Counted from the first letter of the stretch, positions 46,573 to 55,422 are shown. The stretch: DNA of 64,000 nucleotides from Endozoicomonas elysicola (GCF_000710775.1 NZ_JOJP01000001.1:5094027-5158026); one strand, 5' to 3'. Notes: generated by a model not told the origin, from the letters alone. Numbers and translations are program-made.

Positions 46573-48168
46573 ATGAGCTTTCCTTCAGTTCAACAACCGC
46601 CGGTAGCGGCGTTTAACCCTAGTTTGCAGAGTGGCCAGCTCCAGCAGCCCCAACAGCAGGGGCAATATGGTGGCTATAATAACGTTACCCAAAACCCAAA
46701 CCCACAGAATCAGATGACCGTGGGGCAGCAACAATACAATCAACCGCCTCAGGGTCAGGGCGCATACCATCAACAAAATGTTGCAACAGCCCAGCCCCAA
46801 ACTTATGTTCAAGGCCAGCAACCACCAGTTCAAGGCCAGCAACCACCAGTTCAAGGCCAACAACCACAAGTTCAAGGGCAACAACCACAAGTTCAAGGGC
46901 AACAACCACAAGTTCAAGGGCAACAACCGCAAGTTCAAGGCCAACAACCGCAAGTTCAAGGCCAACAACCGCCAGTTCAAGGCCAACAACCGCCAGTTCA
47001 AGGCCAACAACCGCCAGTTCAAGGCCAACAACCACAAGTTCAAGGGCAACAACCACAAGTTCAAGGCCAGCAACCTGGAACTCAACCGGCCCCGAGTGAT
47101 AATCAAGGCTCTAACTGGTTTGGCGTAGACGTTAAAAATCTCTTTAGCAATAAAACCTACGAACAAAGAGGTGAAGCTCGTCCATCGATTTATAACCAAC
47201 CTCCGCAACAGCAGTCACAGAACCAGCAACAACAGCCGGTTACTAACCCGCAACAACAGCCGGTTACTAACCCGCAACAACAGCCGGTTACTAACCCGCA
47301 ACAACAGCCGGTTACTAACCCTAACCAGCAACAACAAATGCCTGTCGGTGTTCACCAATCTTTACAACAACAGCAGTATGTTCAGCCGCAGACTCCCCAG
47401 CCCACTCAACAGTCTGTAATGCCTCAATATACGCAGGCTCCTAACCCACAACAGATGGCTCCTAACCCACAACAGATGGCTCCTAACCCACAACAGCTGG
47501 CTCCTAACCCACAACAGCTGGCTCCTAACCCACAACAGCTGGCTCCTAACCCACAACAGATGGCTCCTAACCCACAACAGCTGGCTCCTAACCCACAACA
47601 GATGGCTCCTAACCCACAACAGATGGCTCCTAACCCACAACAGATGGCTCCTAACCCACAACAGCTGGCTCCTAACCCACAACAGCTGGCTCCTAACCCA
47701 CAACAGCTGGCTCCTAACCAGCAACAACAGCAGATGCAGAACCCACCGCAAGCTGTGCCATACCAGCCTAACCCTGCCTTGCTGCAAGAAGCCAACCAAA
47801 ATGTTGCTAATTTAGCGCAAGCTTTGCAGGGGCAGGGATCGGGACAGAATCAAACGTCTCCGGCTAGTGAAAAATCGATAACACTGGAACAGCAGGTAGC
47901 TCAGAATGTTAGCCATCAACTGGAAACGCAGTATAGACCTCTGGTAAAAGGCTCTGAGGACTTCTTAGCAAAATATTATGGCTCCCAACCACAACCACAA
48001 TCAGCTACGACGCCAGCACCTGGGCAGCCTGCTGCACAAAATGAAAATACTGAGCCTAGTTTTGATCAGATGAAGCAAGCCGTCATGGAAGCTATGCTCA
48101 AGCATGATCAACAAAAGGCTCAAGCAAAGGCTCAAGCGATGTTGAACCTAGGTGGAGGGAATAGCTAA
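46573..48168 (+). CDS. Gln/Pro-rich tandem-repeat protein of unknown function
   Basis: 531 residues, not recognised. No signal peptide or membrane segment. Residues 1-78 are Gln/Asn-rich. Residues 79-169 are 13 copies of a 7-residue VQGQQP[PQ] unit; 170-218 hold a unique segment (SNWFGVDVKNLFSNKTYEQ); 219-250 are four copies of 8-residue QQQPVTNP; 290-380 are 13 copies of 7-residue PNPQQ[ML]A. The C-terminal 110 residues are helical (ITLEQQVAQNVSHQLE, FDQMKQAVMEAMLKHDQQ). No cysteine. It may be secreted by a non-Sec route or surface exposed, but nothing shows this. AATAAGGA precedes the ATG and an intrinsic terminator follows. Confidence 0.8.
   Translation: MSFPSVQQPPVAAFNPSLQSGQLQQPQQQGQYGGYNNVTQNPNPQNQMTVGQQQYNQPPQGQGAYHQQNVATAQPQTYVQGQQPPVQGQQPPVQGQQPQVQGQQPQVQGQQPQVQGQQPQVQGQQPQVQGQQPPVQGQQPPVQGQQPPVQGQQPQVQGQQPQVQGQQPGTQPAPSDNQGSNWFGVDVKNLFSNKTYEQRGEARPSIYNQPPQQQSQNQQQQPVTNPQQQPVTNPQQQPVTNPQQQPVTNPNQQQQMPVGVHQSLQQQQYVQPQTPQPTQQSVMPQYTQAPNPQQMAPNPQQMAPNPQQLAPNPQQLAPNPQQLAPNPQQMAPNPQQLAPNPQQMAPNPQQMAPNPQQMAPNPQQLAPNPQQLAPNPQQLAPNQQQQQMQNPPQAVPYQPNPALLQEANQNVANLAQALQGQGSGQNQTSPASEKSITLEQQVAQNVSHQLETQYRPLVKGSEDFLAKYYGSQPQPQSATTPAPGQPAAQNENTEPSFDQMKQAVMEAMLKHDQQKAQAKAQAMLNLGGGNS
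46807..47079 (+). repeat. 21-bp tandem repeat, 13 units (VQGQQPP/Q)
   Basis: In-frame coding repeat GTTCAAGGCCAGCAACCACC with few variants: CC(A/G)CC or CACAA; GGCCA(A/G) or GGGCA(A). Unit variants are clustered (three GGGCAA in a row, then GGCCAA), as expected after recent duplication of blocks. Confidence 0.95.
47227..47322 (+). repeat. 24-bp tandem repeat, 4 units (QQQPVTNP)
   Basis: CAACAACAGCCGGTTACTAA plus CCCG, repeated four times exactly in DNA except for the last codons. Fully in frame. Confidence 0.95.
47440..47712 (+). repeat. 21-bp tandem repeat, 13 units (PNPQQ[ML]A)
   Basis: CCTAACCCACAACAG followed by ATGGCT or CTGGCT; the only variation is the ATG/CTG codon, giving M or L in the order M M L L L M L M M M L L L. 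The near-perfect copies indicate recent slippage or recombination. Confidence 0.96.
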
Positions 48169-48216
48169 GTTTGATCTTAAATCCATAATTCTACAATAAA
48201 ACTAGTCTGATATTCT

Positions 48217-48244
48217 GCGGTCGCTGGTTTGCGACCGCTTTTTA
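48217..48244 (+). terminator. Intrinsic terminator of the Gln/Pro-rich gene
   Basis: GCGGTCGC (48217-48224) pairs with GCGACCGC (48231-48238), 6-base loop, then TTTTTT. Confidence 0.9.
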
Positions 48245-48245
48245 T

Positions 48246-48353
48246 TCAAAAACCTATAATCTCTGCATAAGCACCTGGATGCTTTGCACTAAGTTTTCTC
48301 TCATACAGACGGGTAATCAATTCTTGCTTATTCAGTGAGTCAACTAATGTCAT
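48246..48353 (-). CDS. Possible 35-residue ORF
   Basis: On the minus strand an ATG at 48353 opens MTLVDSLNKQELITRLYER, continuing to a TGA at 48246. AAAGGTGA lies about 13 bases upstream. The rest of the 342-base gap 48169-48510 is non-coding. It may be a small gene, a fragment of a decayed gene, or chance; there is no family match. Confidence 0.25.
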   Translation of the reverse strand: MTLVDSLNKQELITRLYERKLSAKHPGAYAEIIGF

Positions 48354-48510
48354 GCATCAATACCCGTCACCTTTCTATTGCTGGCTGCACTCACGGGAAC
48401 GGCAGCTTGGCCTGATCACCTACTACCTACTATTTGTATTGTGGGCTCACGGGACTTTGCTTACCTGCCGCAGCGTATCTACTTGAAATCCTTTGAGTAT
48501 ATGATGCCGC

Positions 48511-49560
48511 TCATCCTGCCAACTGCGAAAGCTTATCTAACCATGGCTGTATATCTCCCACTTGGGCGACAACCCAGTCAGGGTTATAACAAGTATCAAG
48601 GTAGCGGTCACCAGGGTCACACAGTAGAGTAACTATAGACCCCTCCTTATTACTTGATTGCATCTCTGTGGCGATTAGCAGGGCACCATAAAGATTCGTC
48701 CCTGTACTTGGGCCAGCCTTTCGGCCAAGAATCGTTTCAAGCCAGTGAATGGTTGCAATAGCCGCTGCATCAGGTACCCGACGCATATCATCAACTACAC
48801 CGGGAATAAACGATGGCTCAACCCTTGGACGACCAATACCTTCTATACGAGACCCCTGATCGATGGTCAGACTATTGTCACCACTGAGGTAATAGTCCAT
48901 AAACACGGAATGATCAGGATCGACAACACATAACTTGGTATCCAGCTTCTGATATCGAATGTATCGCCCAATGGTGGCAGACGTACCACCGGTTCCCGGG
49001 CTCATCACAATCCAGCTTGGCACAGGATATTGTTCAGCCTGCATCTGCCGAAAAATGGAATCCGCAATATTATTGTTACCTCGCCAGTCTGTCGCTCGCT
49101 CAGCATAAGTAAACTGATCCATATAGTGCCCATTCAGCTCTTTGGCCAGCCGCTGAGACTCTGCATAAATCTCACTGGAACAATTGACCAGATGGCACTG
49201 TCCACCATAAAACTCAATCTGTCGTATCTTTCGGATTGATGTAGATCTGGGCATCACTGCGATAAATGGCAATCCCAGCAGTCGGGCAAAGTAAGCTTCA
49301 GAAACAGCAGTACTTCCTGAAGAGGATTCAATAATGGTTGTATGCTCATTAACCCAACCATTACAGATAGCGTAGAGAAATAATGATCGAGCCAGACGAT
49401 GCTTCAGGCTACCAGTGGGGTGTGTACTTTCATCCTTGAGGTATAAGTCAATCCCATTTAGCCTCGGAAACTCCAACCGTATCAGGTGTGTGTCGGCACT
49501 GCGCTGAAAATCAGCTTCAATTTTGCCAATGGCTTCGTTAACCCACTGATGACAACTCAT
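48511..49560 (-). CDS. PLP-dependent cysteine synthase-family enzyme (Cds1-like)
   Basis: 349 residues, fold type II PLP enzyme. The PLP lysine is in [17 protein letters not shown] near residue 54; the phosphate loop is [16 protein letters not shown] and the loop [22 protein letters not shown] binds substrate. Sequence resembles Cds1 (L-cysteine desulfhydrase of mycobacteria) and related cystathionine-beta-synthase-like proteins; the exact reaction is inferred from the family. GGAGGGTAAGG precedes the ATG. It lies between two repeat-protein genes but looks ordinary. Confidence 0.82.
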   Translation of the reverse strand: MSCHQWVNEAIGKIEADFQRSADTHLIRLEFPRLNGIDLYLKDESTHPTGSLKHRLARSLFLYAICNGWVNEHTTIIESSSGSTAVSEAYFARLLGLPFIAVMPRSTSIRKIRQIEFYGGQCHLVNCSSEIYAESQRLAKELNGHYMDQFTYAERATDWRGNNNIADSIFRQMQAEQYPVPSWIVMSPGTGGTSATIGRYIRYQKLDTKLCVVDPDHSVFMDYYLSGDNSLTIDQGSRIEGIGRPRVEPSFIPGVVDDMRRVPDAAAIATIHWLETILGRKAGPSTGTNLYGALLIATEMQSSNKEGSIVTLLCDPGDRYLDTCYNPDWVVAQVGDIQPWLDKLSQLAG

Positions 49561-49857
49561 AACCTTACCCTCCCTTCAGGGCTAAAATACATCCATATGA
49601 ACTTATCGGGCAGGAAAAGCTTCATCAGAACCATGAATGCTTTCGCACGCTTCTATACCCGACCAACTAGTAATGAGTACTTTATTCTTTTCAATAGAGA
49701 AAAGTATTTCAAAACATTCCTCAATCTCTTGTTATTTAGAAAAATACCCCCCCTAAAACCACCTAAAATAAAATAATATTCTACATAGAGAAAACCTCAC
49801 CACGTTTTGCTATAAAAACATCTCTTACTTCTTTTATATCTGGAATAGTCCTCATTT
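49561..49857. other. Gap cds1-like / cca
   Basis: 297 bases, AT-rich at its right half. No supported gene. It carries divergent promoters for the Cds1-like gene and cca, not identified precisely. Confidence 0.5.
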
Positions 49858-50997
49858 ATGCAAATATATAAGGTGGGTGGTGCAGTTAGAGACAAATTAT
49901 TGGGTTTGCCGGTTAAAGACAATGACTGGGTTGTGGTTGGCGCCACCCCAGAGCAAATGAAAAACAAAGGTTATCAACCTGTTGGGCGAGATTTTCCGGT
50001 ATTCCTTCATCCTGAAACCAAAGAGGAATATGCCCTTGCCCGAACTGAGCGTAAAACCGGTCACGGTTATGCCGGTTTTAGTTTTTATACTTCCTGCGAC
50101 ATTTCGTTGGAAGAGGACTTGCTGAGACGAGACTTAACCATCAATGCCATGGCGGAAGATCAGTCTGGGAACATCATTGACCCATATGGTGGTCAGGACG
50201 ATCTAAAAAGCCGTCAGCTACGCCATGTATCTCCCGCTTTTCAGGAAGATCCACTTCGAATTCTCAGGGTTGCCCGATTTGCAGCAAGGCTCGCTCCACT
50301 TGGCTTTCATGTTGCTGAAGAAACATTTGAACTGATGAGAAACATGGTTAAGAGCGGTGAAGCATCCCATCTGGTACCGGAAAGAGTTTGGCAGGAGACA
50401 TCGACCGCACTGATGGAACTCACCCCTTCTGTCTACTTTGAAACCCTGGAAAGTTGCGGCGCTCTTCAAGCCGTACTGCCCGAATTCAAGCCCTTTATCC
50501 ATAGCCAGACTTTACAACACCTTAATCTGGCCGCTCAGGCAAACAGCACAGCACTGATACGGTTTGGTTGCCTGTTCATCCCTCTTTTACCACAAACCGA
50601 AGCCGCAAAAATCAATAACATTCTTAGTATTCAAGCAATTACATCCAAGCTGCGCCCACCTGCAGAGTATGCAGACATGGCTCTTCTGGTAACAGAACAC
50701 TCTGACAGGATTATTTCTATTTCCCGAAGCCCAGACGCCGAGTCCCTGATGTCCCTGTTTGAAGCAACCGATGCCCTGCGGCGTCCAGAGCGCTTCACCT
50801 GCCTTTTAACGATTCTTTCGTACAGCTTTGAAACAATCAAGCTTGGAAAAAACCAAATCATTGAACTCTTAAATGATTGTTTAGCAATTAAAGCCAGAGA
50901 TATTATCTCTAAAAAGATTAAAGGAAAGGCAATCGGCGAAGCGGTAAGAAAGAACAGACTCCAATGGATTGAATCAAAAATCCACCAGAAAAAATAA
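49858..50997 (+). CDS. cca: CCA tRNA nucleotidyltransferase
   Basis: 379 residues. The class II nucleotidyltransferase head is intact: YKVGGAVRDKLLGLPVKDNDWVVVGA, EYALARTERKTG, DLLRRDLTINAMA, DPLRILRVARFAARL. It adds CCA to tRNA 3' ends. The C-terminal region corresponding to the HD phosphohydrolase of E. coli Cca (which has HDLGK) shows no such motif here, only TLQHLNLAAQANSTALIRFG, so phosphohydrolase activity is probably lost. Length is 33 residues below E. coli. Confidence 0.92.
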   Translation: MQIYKVGGAVRDKLLGLPVKDNDWVVVGATPEQMKNKGYQPVGRDFPVFLHPETKEEYALARTERKTGHGYAGFSFYTSCDISLEEDLLRRDLTINAMAEDQSGNIIDPYGGQDDLKSRQLRHVSPAFQEDPLRILRVARFAARLAPLGFHVAEETFELMRNMVKSGEASHLVPERVWQETSTALMELTPSVYFETLESCGALQAVLPEFKPFIHSQTLQHLNLAAQANSTALIRFGCLFIPLLPQTEAAKINNILSIQAITSKLRPPAEYADMALLVTEHSDRIISISRSPDAESLMSLFEATDALRRPERFTCLLTILSYSFETIKLGKNQIIELLNDCLAIKARDIISKKIKGKAIGEAVRKNRLQWIESKIHQKK

Positions 50998-51205
50998 GTT
51001 TGTTATTTAAAATCATAACATTAAGAGCAATTGAAGTTTACTCCATGCTCTTAATGCTTTTCCAAGATACATTACAATGCCTGGTATTTCATTAATTAAT
51101 ATCAAACTGGAACAAAACTCCAAACAAACTGTCCAAACGTTCAGTCAATAACAATTGATGCAATTAAATCATAAACACAACCAAACTGAATAAGGACATA
51201 TTACC
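50998..51205. promoter_or_regulatory. Leader of the second repeat protein
   Basis: AT-rich intergenic. AATAAGGA at 51189-51196 is the ribosome site 9 bases before the ATG; CAATTAAATC begins 45 bases before the ATG, the same distance as the similar CAATTTTAAATC before the first repeat gene. This suggests shared regulation but is a weak match. Confidence 0.35.
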
Positions 51206-54200
51206 ATGGCAAACCAAGCTCCAACTGCTGGAGGAACACCTGCGGTTACTACAGCACAGCTGCCCCAGCCTGTCCCACAGAGCAACCAAAATATGCAGCA
51301 GAATTCTGCTGTTATGAACCAAAAACAAGTGACATTTGCTACACCGGTAGCTCAGACTGTCCAGTCTGTAACCGGACCTGCAGATGCCGCAACTCAAACG
51401 GAACCAGCTCTATCTATAGGCCAGCGCATCGCCGCGCCGTTTAAAAGCGCCTACAATTATATGTTTGGTGGCAAGCCAGCACAGAGTGCTACTGGTGGCC
51501 AACAAACTACCCAGACTGCGCCTGCTCAGACCATGACTAATGGTCAGCCTACTCAAGCTGCTCCTGCTCAGACCACTACTACTGGTCAGCCTGCTCAAGC
51601 TGCTCCTGCTCAGACCACTACTACTGGTCAGCCTGCTCAAGCTGCACCTGCCCAGACCATGACTAATGGTCAGCCTGCCCAAGCTGCACCTGCTCCGACC
51701 ACAACGACTGGTCAGACTACTCAGGCTGCACCTGCCCAGACCATGACTAATGGTCAGCCTGCCCAAGCTGCACCTGCTCCGACCACAACGACTGGTCAGA
51801 CTACTCAGGCTGCACCTGCTCCGACCACAACGACTGGTCAGACTACTCAGGCTGCACCTGCTCCGACCACAACGACTGGTCAGACTACTCAGGCTGCACC
51901 TGCTCCGACCACAACGACTGGTCAGACTACTCAGGCTGCACCTGCTCCGACCACAACGACTGGTCAGACTACTACGACTGGTCAGCCTGCTCAAACTGCA
52001 CCAGCAGCAACTAATGGGACCAGCACGCCTACCGCAGAGACTAAGAAGACTGTTGTAGAATTCCACAAGCCTAGCTGGAAAGAGCGCTTTGTTACTGCAT
52101 TAAAAACCGTTGGTTCATACATTGCTGCACCGTTTAAATTCGCAGCTAAAGTCATTGATTTCCTGGTATGGAAGCCACTGAAGAACTATGTCATCACCCC
52201 GATTTACGTTGGATTCCTCTATATCTTCAACCGTGCAAAGTATGATGCACGAAAGATGGGTCAGGAAGCTGAGGCTAACAAAGCTGCCCATGAGCTTAAG
52301 CAGGCTAATGATCGTGCATTAGAAAACGAGTGTATCAATCTGGCTCGGGCTCGACTTGATGACGTTACCACTCAACTCATGTACACAAGACTGGCCGCCA
52401 AGTACGGTGTTGACGCCGAAGATGTCAAGAAAAGGGTTGAGTCACACAAGCCTCGTACGAATACGAATAAAGAGTTCCATACGAAACTTGCAGATGGCAG
52501 CCTTGCCCTGATGAAACAAGTTGGCGTGGACCCTGAGACCGGTGAAAAGCAATACAGAACCCATACTGTACTCAAAGCTACAGACCAGGTTCTGGATGCT
52601 GACAGAGCAGACGTTGCCAAAAGACTGGGTAATGATTCAAACCCAGAGCTCAGAAAGCAGTTGGATGAGTACAATAAGGCAGTAGAAGCTCACGCTAAGG
52701 CAATGGCAGAACATGCCAAAGCTGTTAAGAAGGCCGAGAAGAAAGGCGAGCCTGCTCCAGCAGCGCCTGTACTGACTGCCACGGCTCCTGTATTCAAATG
52801 TACAGATAAGAGCGTGATTGAGGCGTACAACAACACAAGTCCAAAGCATCTCGAGAACGTTAAGGCAAAAGCAGCCGCGCTGGATAATGAACTGATCAAG
52901 ATGAGAGCTGAATTCAAGGAAGCTCATCCTGACGGACATGATCACAACTACGTTATTCACAGTGAACAACATAAGGTCGAGCTGGAAGGCACTCTGAAGG
53001 AGCTCCAAAAGGCTCTACAGGAGCAGCAGGCAGAATTGGCCAAGTATCAAGCCCAAGGGGATAATCATCCGATGGTTCCATCAATTAATGAAGGAATCAC
53101 CGAGCAGAAAAGAAGGATCAATATCCTTGAGCGTAATCTGGCCATCTATCCAAAAGAGCGCGAACTCTTTGCTGTTCGTAAAGAAATTAGTGATCTTGAG
53201 GTGGTTACTCCTGTTTATCAAAAGCAGATGGCTGAAGATGTTCTCGATCGCCAAAACCGCGACCGCCTGAACACCAAGGACTGGAAGGCTCCTGTTACCA
53301 AGGATGAGAGCGGAAACGCCACTAACGATCCGAAGAAAATCACCCATTCGGAAAGAACGTTTGAGCAGATGATGACTCCGGAATACAACGGAAGGAAAAT
53401 GCCAAACCCTGTTCCTTACAAAGACCAGAAAGGCGAGAGCTGGAGTAAGACAAGCCCCGAACAGCGTCCATATGGTAGCTATATGGCGGTTAAAGGTGAA
53501 GATGGGAAAATCCTGAAAGATCGCGAAGGCAATGTCGCGGACTGGGAAGCAGCTGCTGGCCAGCTTAAAAATCACTGGGTTGTTAAGCATAGTTATGTCA
53601 ATGGTAAGCATGAGGGTTACGATAAGTACACGCTCACTGTCAAAAAGCCAGAAGCCACAGTTTATTATGAGCCAACGATTCCCAATGATGGAAAGCCAGC
53701 TGCTCCCTTAACTGAGGAGGACAACCAGGACATAGCTAAGCTCCAGCAGTGGGTAAACAAACCTGGCCAGGAGAAAATAGACCCAGAAGGCCTGCCTGCT
53801 GTGCCTACTCCCCCTGCGCCAAAACCAACTATTGTAAAGGAGCTTGAGAAAAACCTGGACCTCTTGGTTAAAGAGATGGAACCGGGCAGACGGCACTCAT
53901 TCTCTCTGACGACTGAAAACCTGGCACGTCATAATAAAATGGTCGGTGTCCCCGACCAGCGAAAGACAGCAGCTTCGTTGCCTGATTCACTTGATAGGAG
54001 GGATTTGGGTGAAGGGTTTAACACAATGCTTACCCTCCCTTTCTATGCTGATGCATTTGAACCAAATAAAGCTGGGGAAAAAGTGCGCCTAAAGCTTGAA
54101 GCCAAAGAACAGCGCCGCCAAGCATATCAGCAGAAGCAGGAAAAGCTCAAAATGGAAGCTGAAATTGGCGAGACCATGGCGGGAGTGGATAAATGGGTTG

Positions 54201-54343
54201 CTGATGTGGACGGTTCCAACAGTGGAGTAAAAGAGCCTGTTATCGAGCCTATCATCGTACCTGAAGTAGTTACGACGAAAAGTGCCTGGAAAGAACTCGA
54301 AGAAAATCTTATTCAGCTAGAGGGGTTCCTTGAGCAAATGTAA
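51206..54343 (+). CDS. Large repeat-containing protein of unknown function
   Basis: 1045 residues, not recognised. No signal peptide. Residues 1-104 are Thr/Gln-rich with a short basic, hydrophobic stretch (IAAPFKSAYNYMFGG). Residues 105-256 are ten full and one partial 14-residue APAxTTTTGQxxQA units. About 290-350 is a hydrophobic, Lys-rich region (VGSYIAAPFKFAAKVIDFLVW, split; YVITPIYVGFLYIFNRAK) that could associate with membranes. About 480-530 and 585-620 are charged, probably coiled coil (ELEGTLKELQKALQEQQAELA). KELEKNLDLL near 875 and KELEENLIQL at the C-terminus repeat each other. A secreted or surface role is only a guess. AATAAGGA precedes the ATG. Confidence 0.8.
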   Translation: MANQAPTAGGTPAVTTAQLPQPVPQSNQNMQQNSAVMNQKQVTFATPVAQTVQSVTGPADAATQTEPALSIGQRIAAPFKSAYNYMFGGKPAQSATGGQQTTQTAPAQTMTNGQPTQAAPAQTTTTGQPAQAAPAQTTTTGQPAQAAPAQTMTNGQPAQAAPAPTTTTGQTTQAAPAQTMTNGQPAQAAPAPTTTTGQTTQAAPAPTTTTGQTTQAAPAPTTTTGQTTQAAPAPTTTTGQTTQAAPAPTTTTGQTTTTGQPAQTAPAATNGTSTPTAETKKTVVEFHKPSWKERFVTALKTVGSYIAAPFKFAAKVIDFLVWKPLKNYVITPIYVGFLYIFNRAKYDARKMGQEAEANKAAHELKQANDRALENECINLARARLDDVTTQLMYTRLAAKYGVDAEDVKKRVESHKPRTNTNKEFHTKLADGSLALMKQVGVDPETGEKQYRTHTVLKATDQVLDADRADVAKRLGNDSNPELRKQLDEYNKAVEAHAKAMAEHAKAVKKAEKKGEPAPAAPVLTATAPVFKCTDKSVIEAYNNTSPKHLENVKAKAAALDNELIKMRAEFKEAHPDGHDHNYVIHSEQHKVELEGTLKELQKALQEQQAELAKYQAQGDNHPMVPSINEGITEQKRRINILERNLAIYPKERELFAVRKEISDLEVVTPVYQKQMAEDVLDRQNRDRLNTKDWKAPVTKDESGNATNDPKKITHSERTFEQMMTPEYNGRKMPNPVPYKDQKGESWSKTSPEQRPYGSYMAVKGEDGKILKDREGNVADWEAAAGQLKNHWVVKHSYVNGKHEGYDKYTLTVKKPEATVYYEPTIPNDGKPAAPLTEEDNQDIAKLQQWVNKPGQEKIDPEGLPAVPTPPAPKPTIVKELEKNLDLLVKEMEPGRRHSFSLTTENLARHNKMVGVPDQRKTAASLPDSLDRRDLGEGFNTMLTLPFYADAFEPNKAGEKVRLKLEAKEQRRQAYQQKQEKLKMEAEIGETMAGVDKWVADVDGSNSGVKEPVIEPIIVPEVVTTKSAWKELEENLIQLEGFLEQM
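51518..51990 (+). repeat. 42-bp tandem repeat (14-residue APA[QP]T unit), about 10.5 units
   Basis: In-frame units of 42 bases with two classes, CAGACCATGACTAATGGTCAG and CCGACCACAACGACTGGTCAG. The second class is repeated five times in a row at the end almost without change, showing recent expansion. Confidence 0.95.
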
Positions 54344-54358
54344 ATATAGAGAGTATCC

Positions 54359-54382
54359 CCCCGGGCAGTGAGTAACCCGGGG
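54359..54382 (+). terminator. GC-rich hairpin after the large repeat protein
   Basis: CCCCGGG (54359-54365) pairs with CCCGGGG (54376-54382), 10-base loop. No T run. It stands upstream of the stronger terminator. Confidence 0.55.
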
Positions 54383-54438
54383 TTAAACAACATCGGTTTA
54401 TAGCCATGTTTTATCAGGCTAACCCCCTGAAATACTCT

Positions 54439-54466
54439 GGCCGTCTTTTAAAGACGGCCTTTTTTT
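54439..54466 (+). terminator. Intrinsic terminator after the large repeat protein
   Basis: GGCCGTCTT (54439-54447) pairs with AAGACGGCC (54451-54459) with a 3-base loop, followed by TTTTTTT. Confidence 0.92.
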
Positions 54467-54513
54467 GTGCTTTTTTCCTGAAGAAACGCAAGGGTATCGG
54501 AAGTCCTATTCAT

Positions 54514-54900
54514 TCAGATATCATGACATAACAAGCCAACGACTAAAGGCCGAAACCAAGGCTCCTTTATCTGGTTTACACTATCTTCCGTTGGCTGCTC
54601 CCCAGTGCAGTCGAAGGCCAGTAAAAGGTCAATATCGGCAGCACAGAGATTCTGATTCCGATCTCTTCCCAGTTGTTTCTCGAGCGCCTTGCACCACAGC
54701 AACAATGCTTCAACATGAATATCTGACTCAAAGCAGACAACCCCGTTCATATAGTCAGGTCCTTCAACACCGATGGCTTTGGTCGTCACCAGTTCACTGA
54801 CCCTGACCTTGTCAAATGCCTGCTTTATTGAGGCGATCATTTGGCGGCACTTGTACTCTGCGTTTAGGTTTGAGCCAATACCAAGAACATAAACAGTCAC
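54514..54900 (-). CDS. HPPK (FolK)-like protein, short
   Basis: 128 residues, whereas FolK is usually near 160. VYVLGIGSNL and YMNGVVCFESD follow the family pattern, and LEKQLGRDRNQNLCAADIDLLLAF corresponds to GRxR...RxxDIDLL of FolK, but the conserved Arg/Pro before D-I-D-L is replaced by Ala (CAADIDL). It would pyrophosphorylate hydroxymethyl-dihydropterin if active. It follows folB closely (15 bases). Could be a divergent paralogue with altered activity. Confidence 0.68.
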   Translation of the reverse strand: MTVYVLGIGSNLNAEYKCRQMIASIKQAFDKVRVSELVTTKAIGVEGPDYMNGVVCFESDIHVEALLLWCKALEKQLGRDRNQNLCAADIDLLLAFDCTGEQPTEDSVNQIKEPWFRPLVVGLLCHDI

Positions 54901-54915
54901 TATGGATTCTCTTCT

Positions 54916-55287
54916 TTAGTGGCCCTGCCCCACCATTTGCGAACGGGTTCTTTCACACCAGACAGTAGCAAGTGCATTCGTCAGCGCCTGGGGCTTACGG
55001 ATGGTCACAGCCACTGTATCCACAGGGTAATGTTCCATCAGCAGCGTGATGATACCGCCAGCCAGTGCCTCAATCAGCTGGTATCGTGACGCTTCACAAA
55101 ATGCCCTCACTCGCTGGGTAATGGCATCGTAATCCAGGGCATCCTGCAGGTCGTCACTGGTAAACGCCCTGGTAAAATCAGTAGTCAGTTCCAGGTCCAG
55201 TATTAATGACTGGGGTGCTTCATGTTCAAACTCATAAACACCGATAACGGCTTGAGTTTCAATGGCTTCTATTCGGACTTTATCCAT
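54916..55287 (-). CDS. folB: Dihydroneopterin aldolase FolB
   Basis: 123 residues from ATG 55287. KVRIEAIETQAVIGVYEFEHEAPQ contains the conserved Glu of DHNA (QxVIGVYExE), followed by LDYDAITQRV and YQLIEALAGGI and VTIRKPQAL. It cleaves dihydroneopterin in folate synthesis. The open frame goes further upstream through part of a repeat at 55311-55345 but the family start is at 55287. The shine-dalgarno is weak (GAG). Confidence 0.9.
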   Translation of the reverse strand: MDKVRIEAIETQAVIGVYEFEHEAPQSLILDLELTTDFTRAFTSDDLQDALDYDAITQRVRAFCEASRYQLIEALAGGIITLLMEHYPVDTVAVTIRKPQALTNALATVWCERTRSQMVGQGH

Positions 55288-55422
55288 GGGGCATGGCTCA
55301 TTATTCTTTAACCTCAAAGACACGGAAACATAAGGGCTTTGCCGTTCTGAATCCATCGTACCTATTACTCCCACACTCAGCGGGAATATCTGATCTGTGC
55401 ATCATGATCCATTCTTGTGAAC

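Noticed and set aside
46585-47208. Long antisense ORF (207 codons) opposite the Gln/Pro repeats
   Set aside because: It is the other strand of the tandem repeat and yields only a Leu-rich periodic string; no ribosome site and no family.
46807-47712. Regular 21-bp arrays that could be mistaken for CRISPR
   Set aside because: Units are contiguous without unique spacers, are in frame with a long ORF and encode a peptide repeat; no cas genes are present.
47362-47799. Antisense ORFs opposite the PNPQQMA block, one rich in Cys-Cys-Gly
   Set aside because: Their composition is forced by the 21-bp repeat on the coding strand.
51410-52066. Antisense ORF rich in Ser/Arg/Cys opposite the 42-bp repeat
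   Set aside because: Repeat shadow of the large coding ORF, with the same phase throughout.
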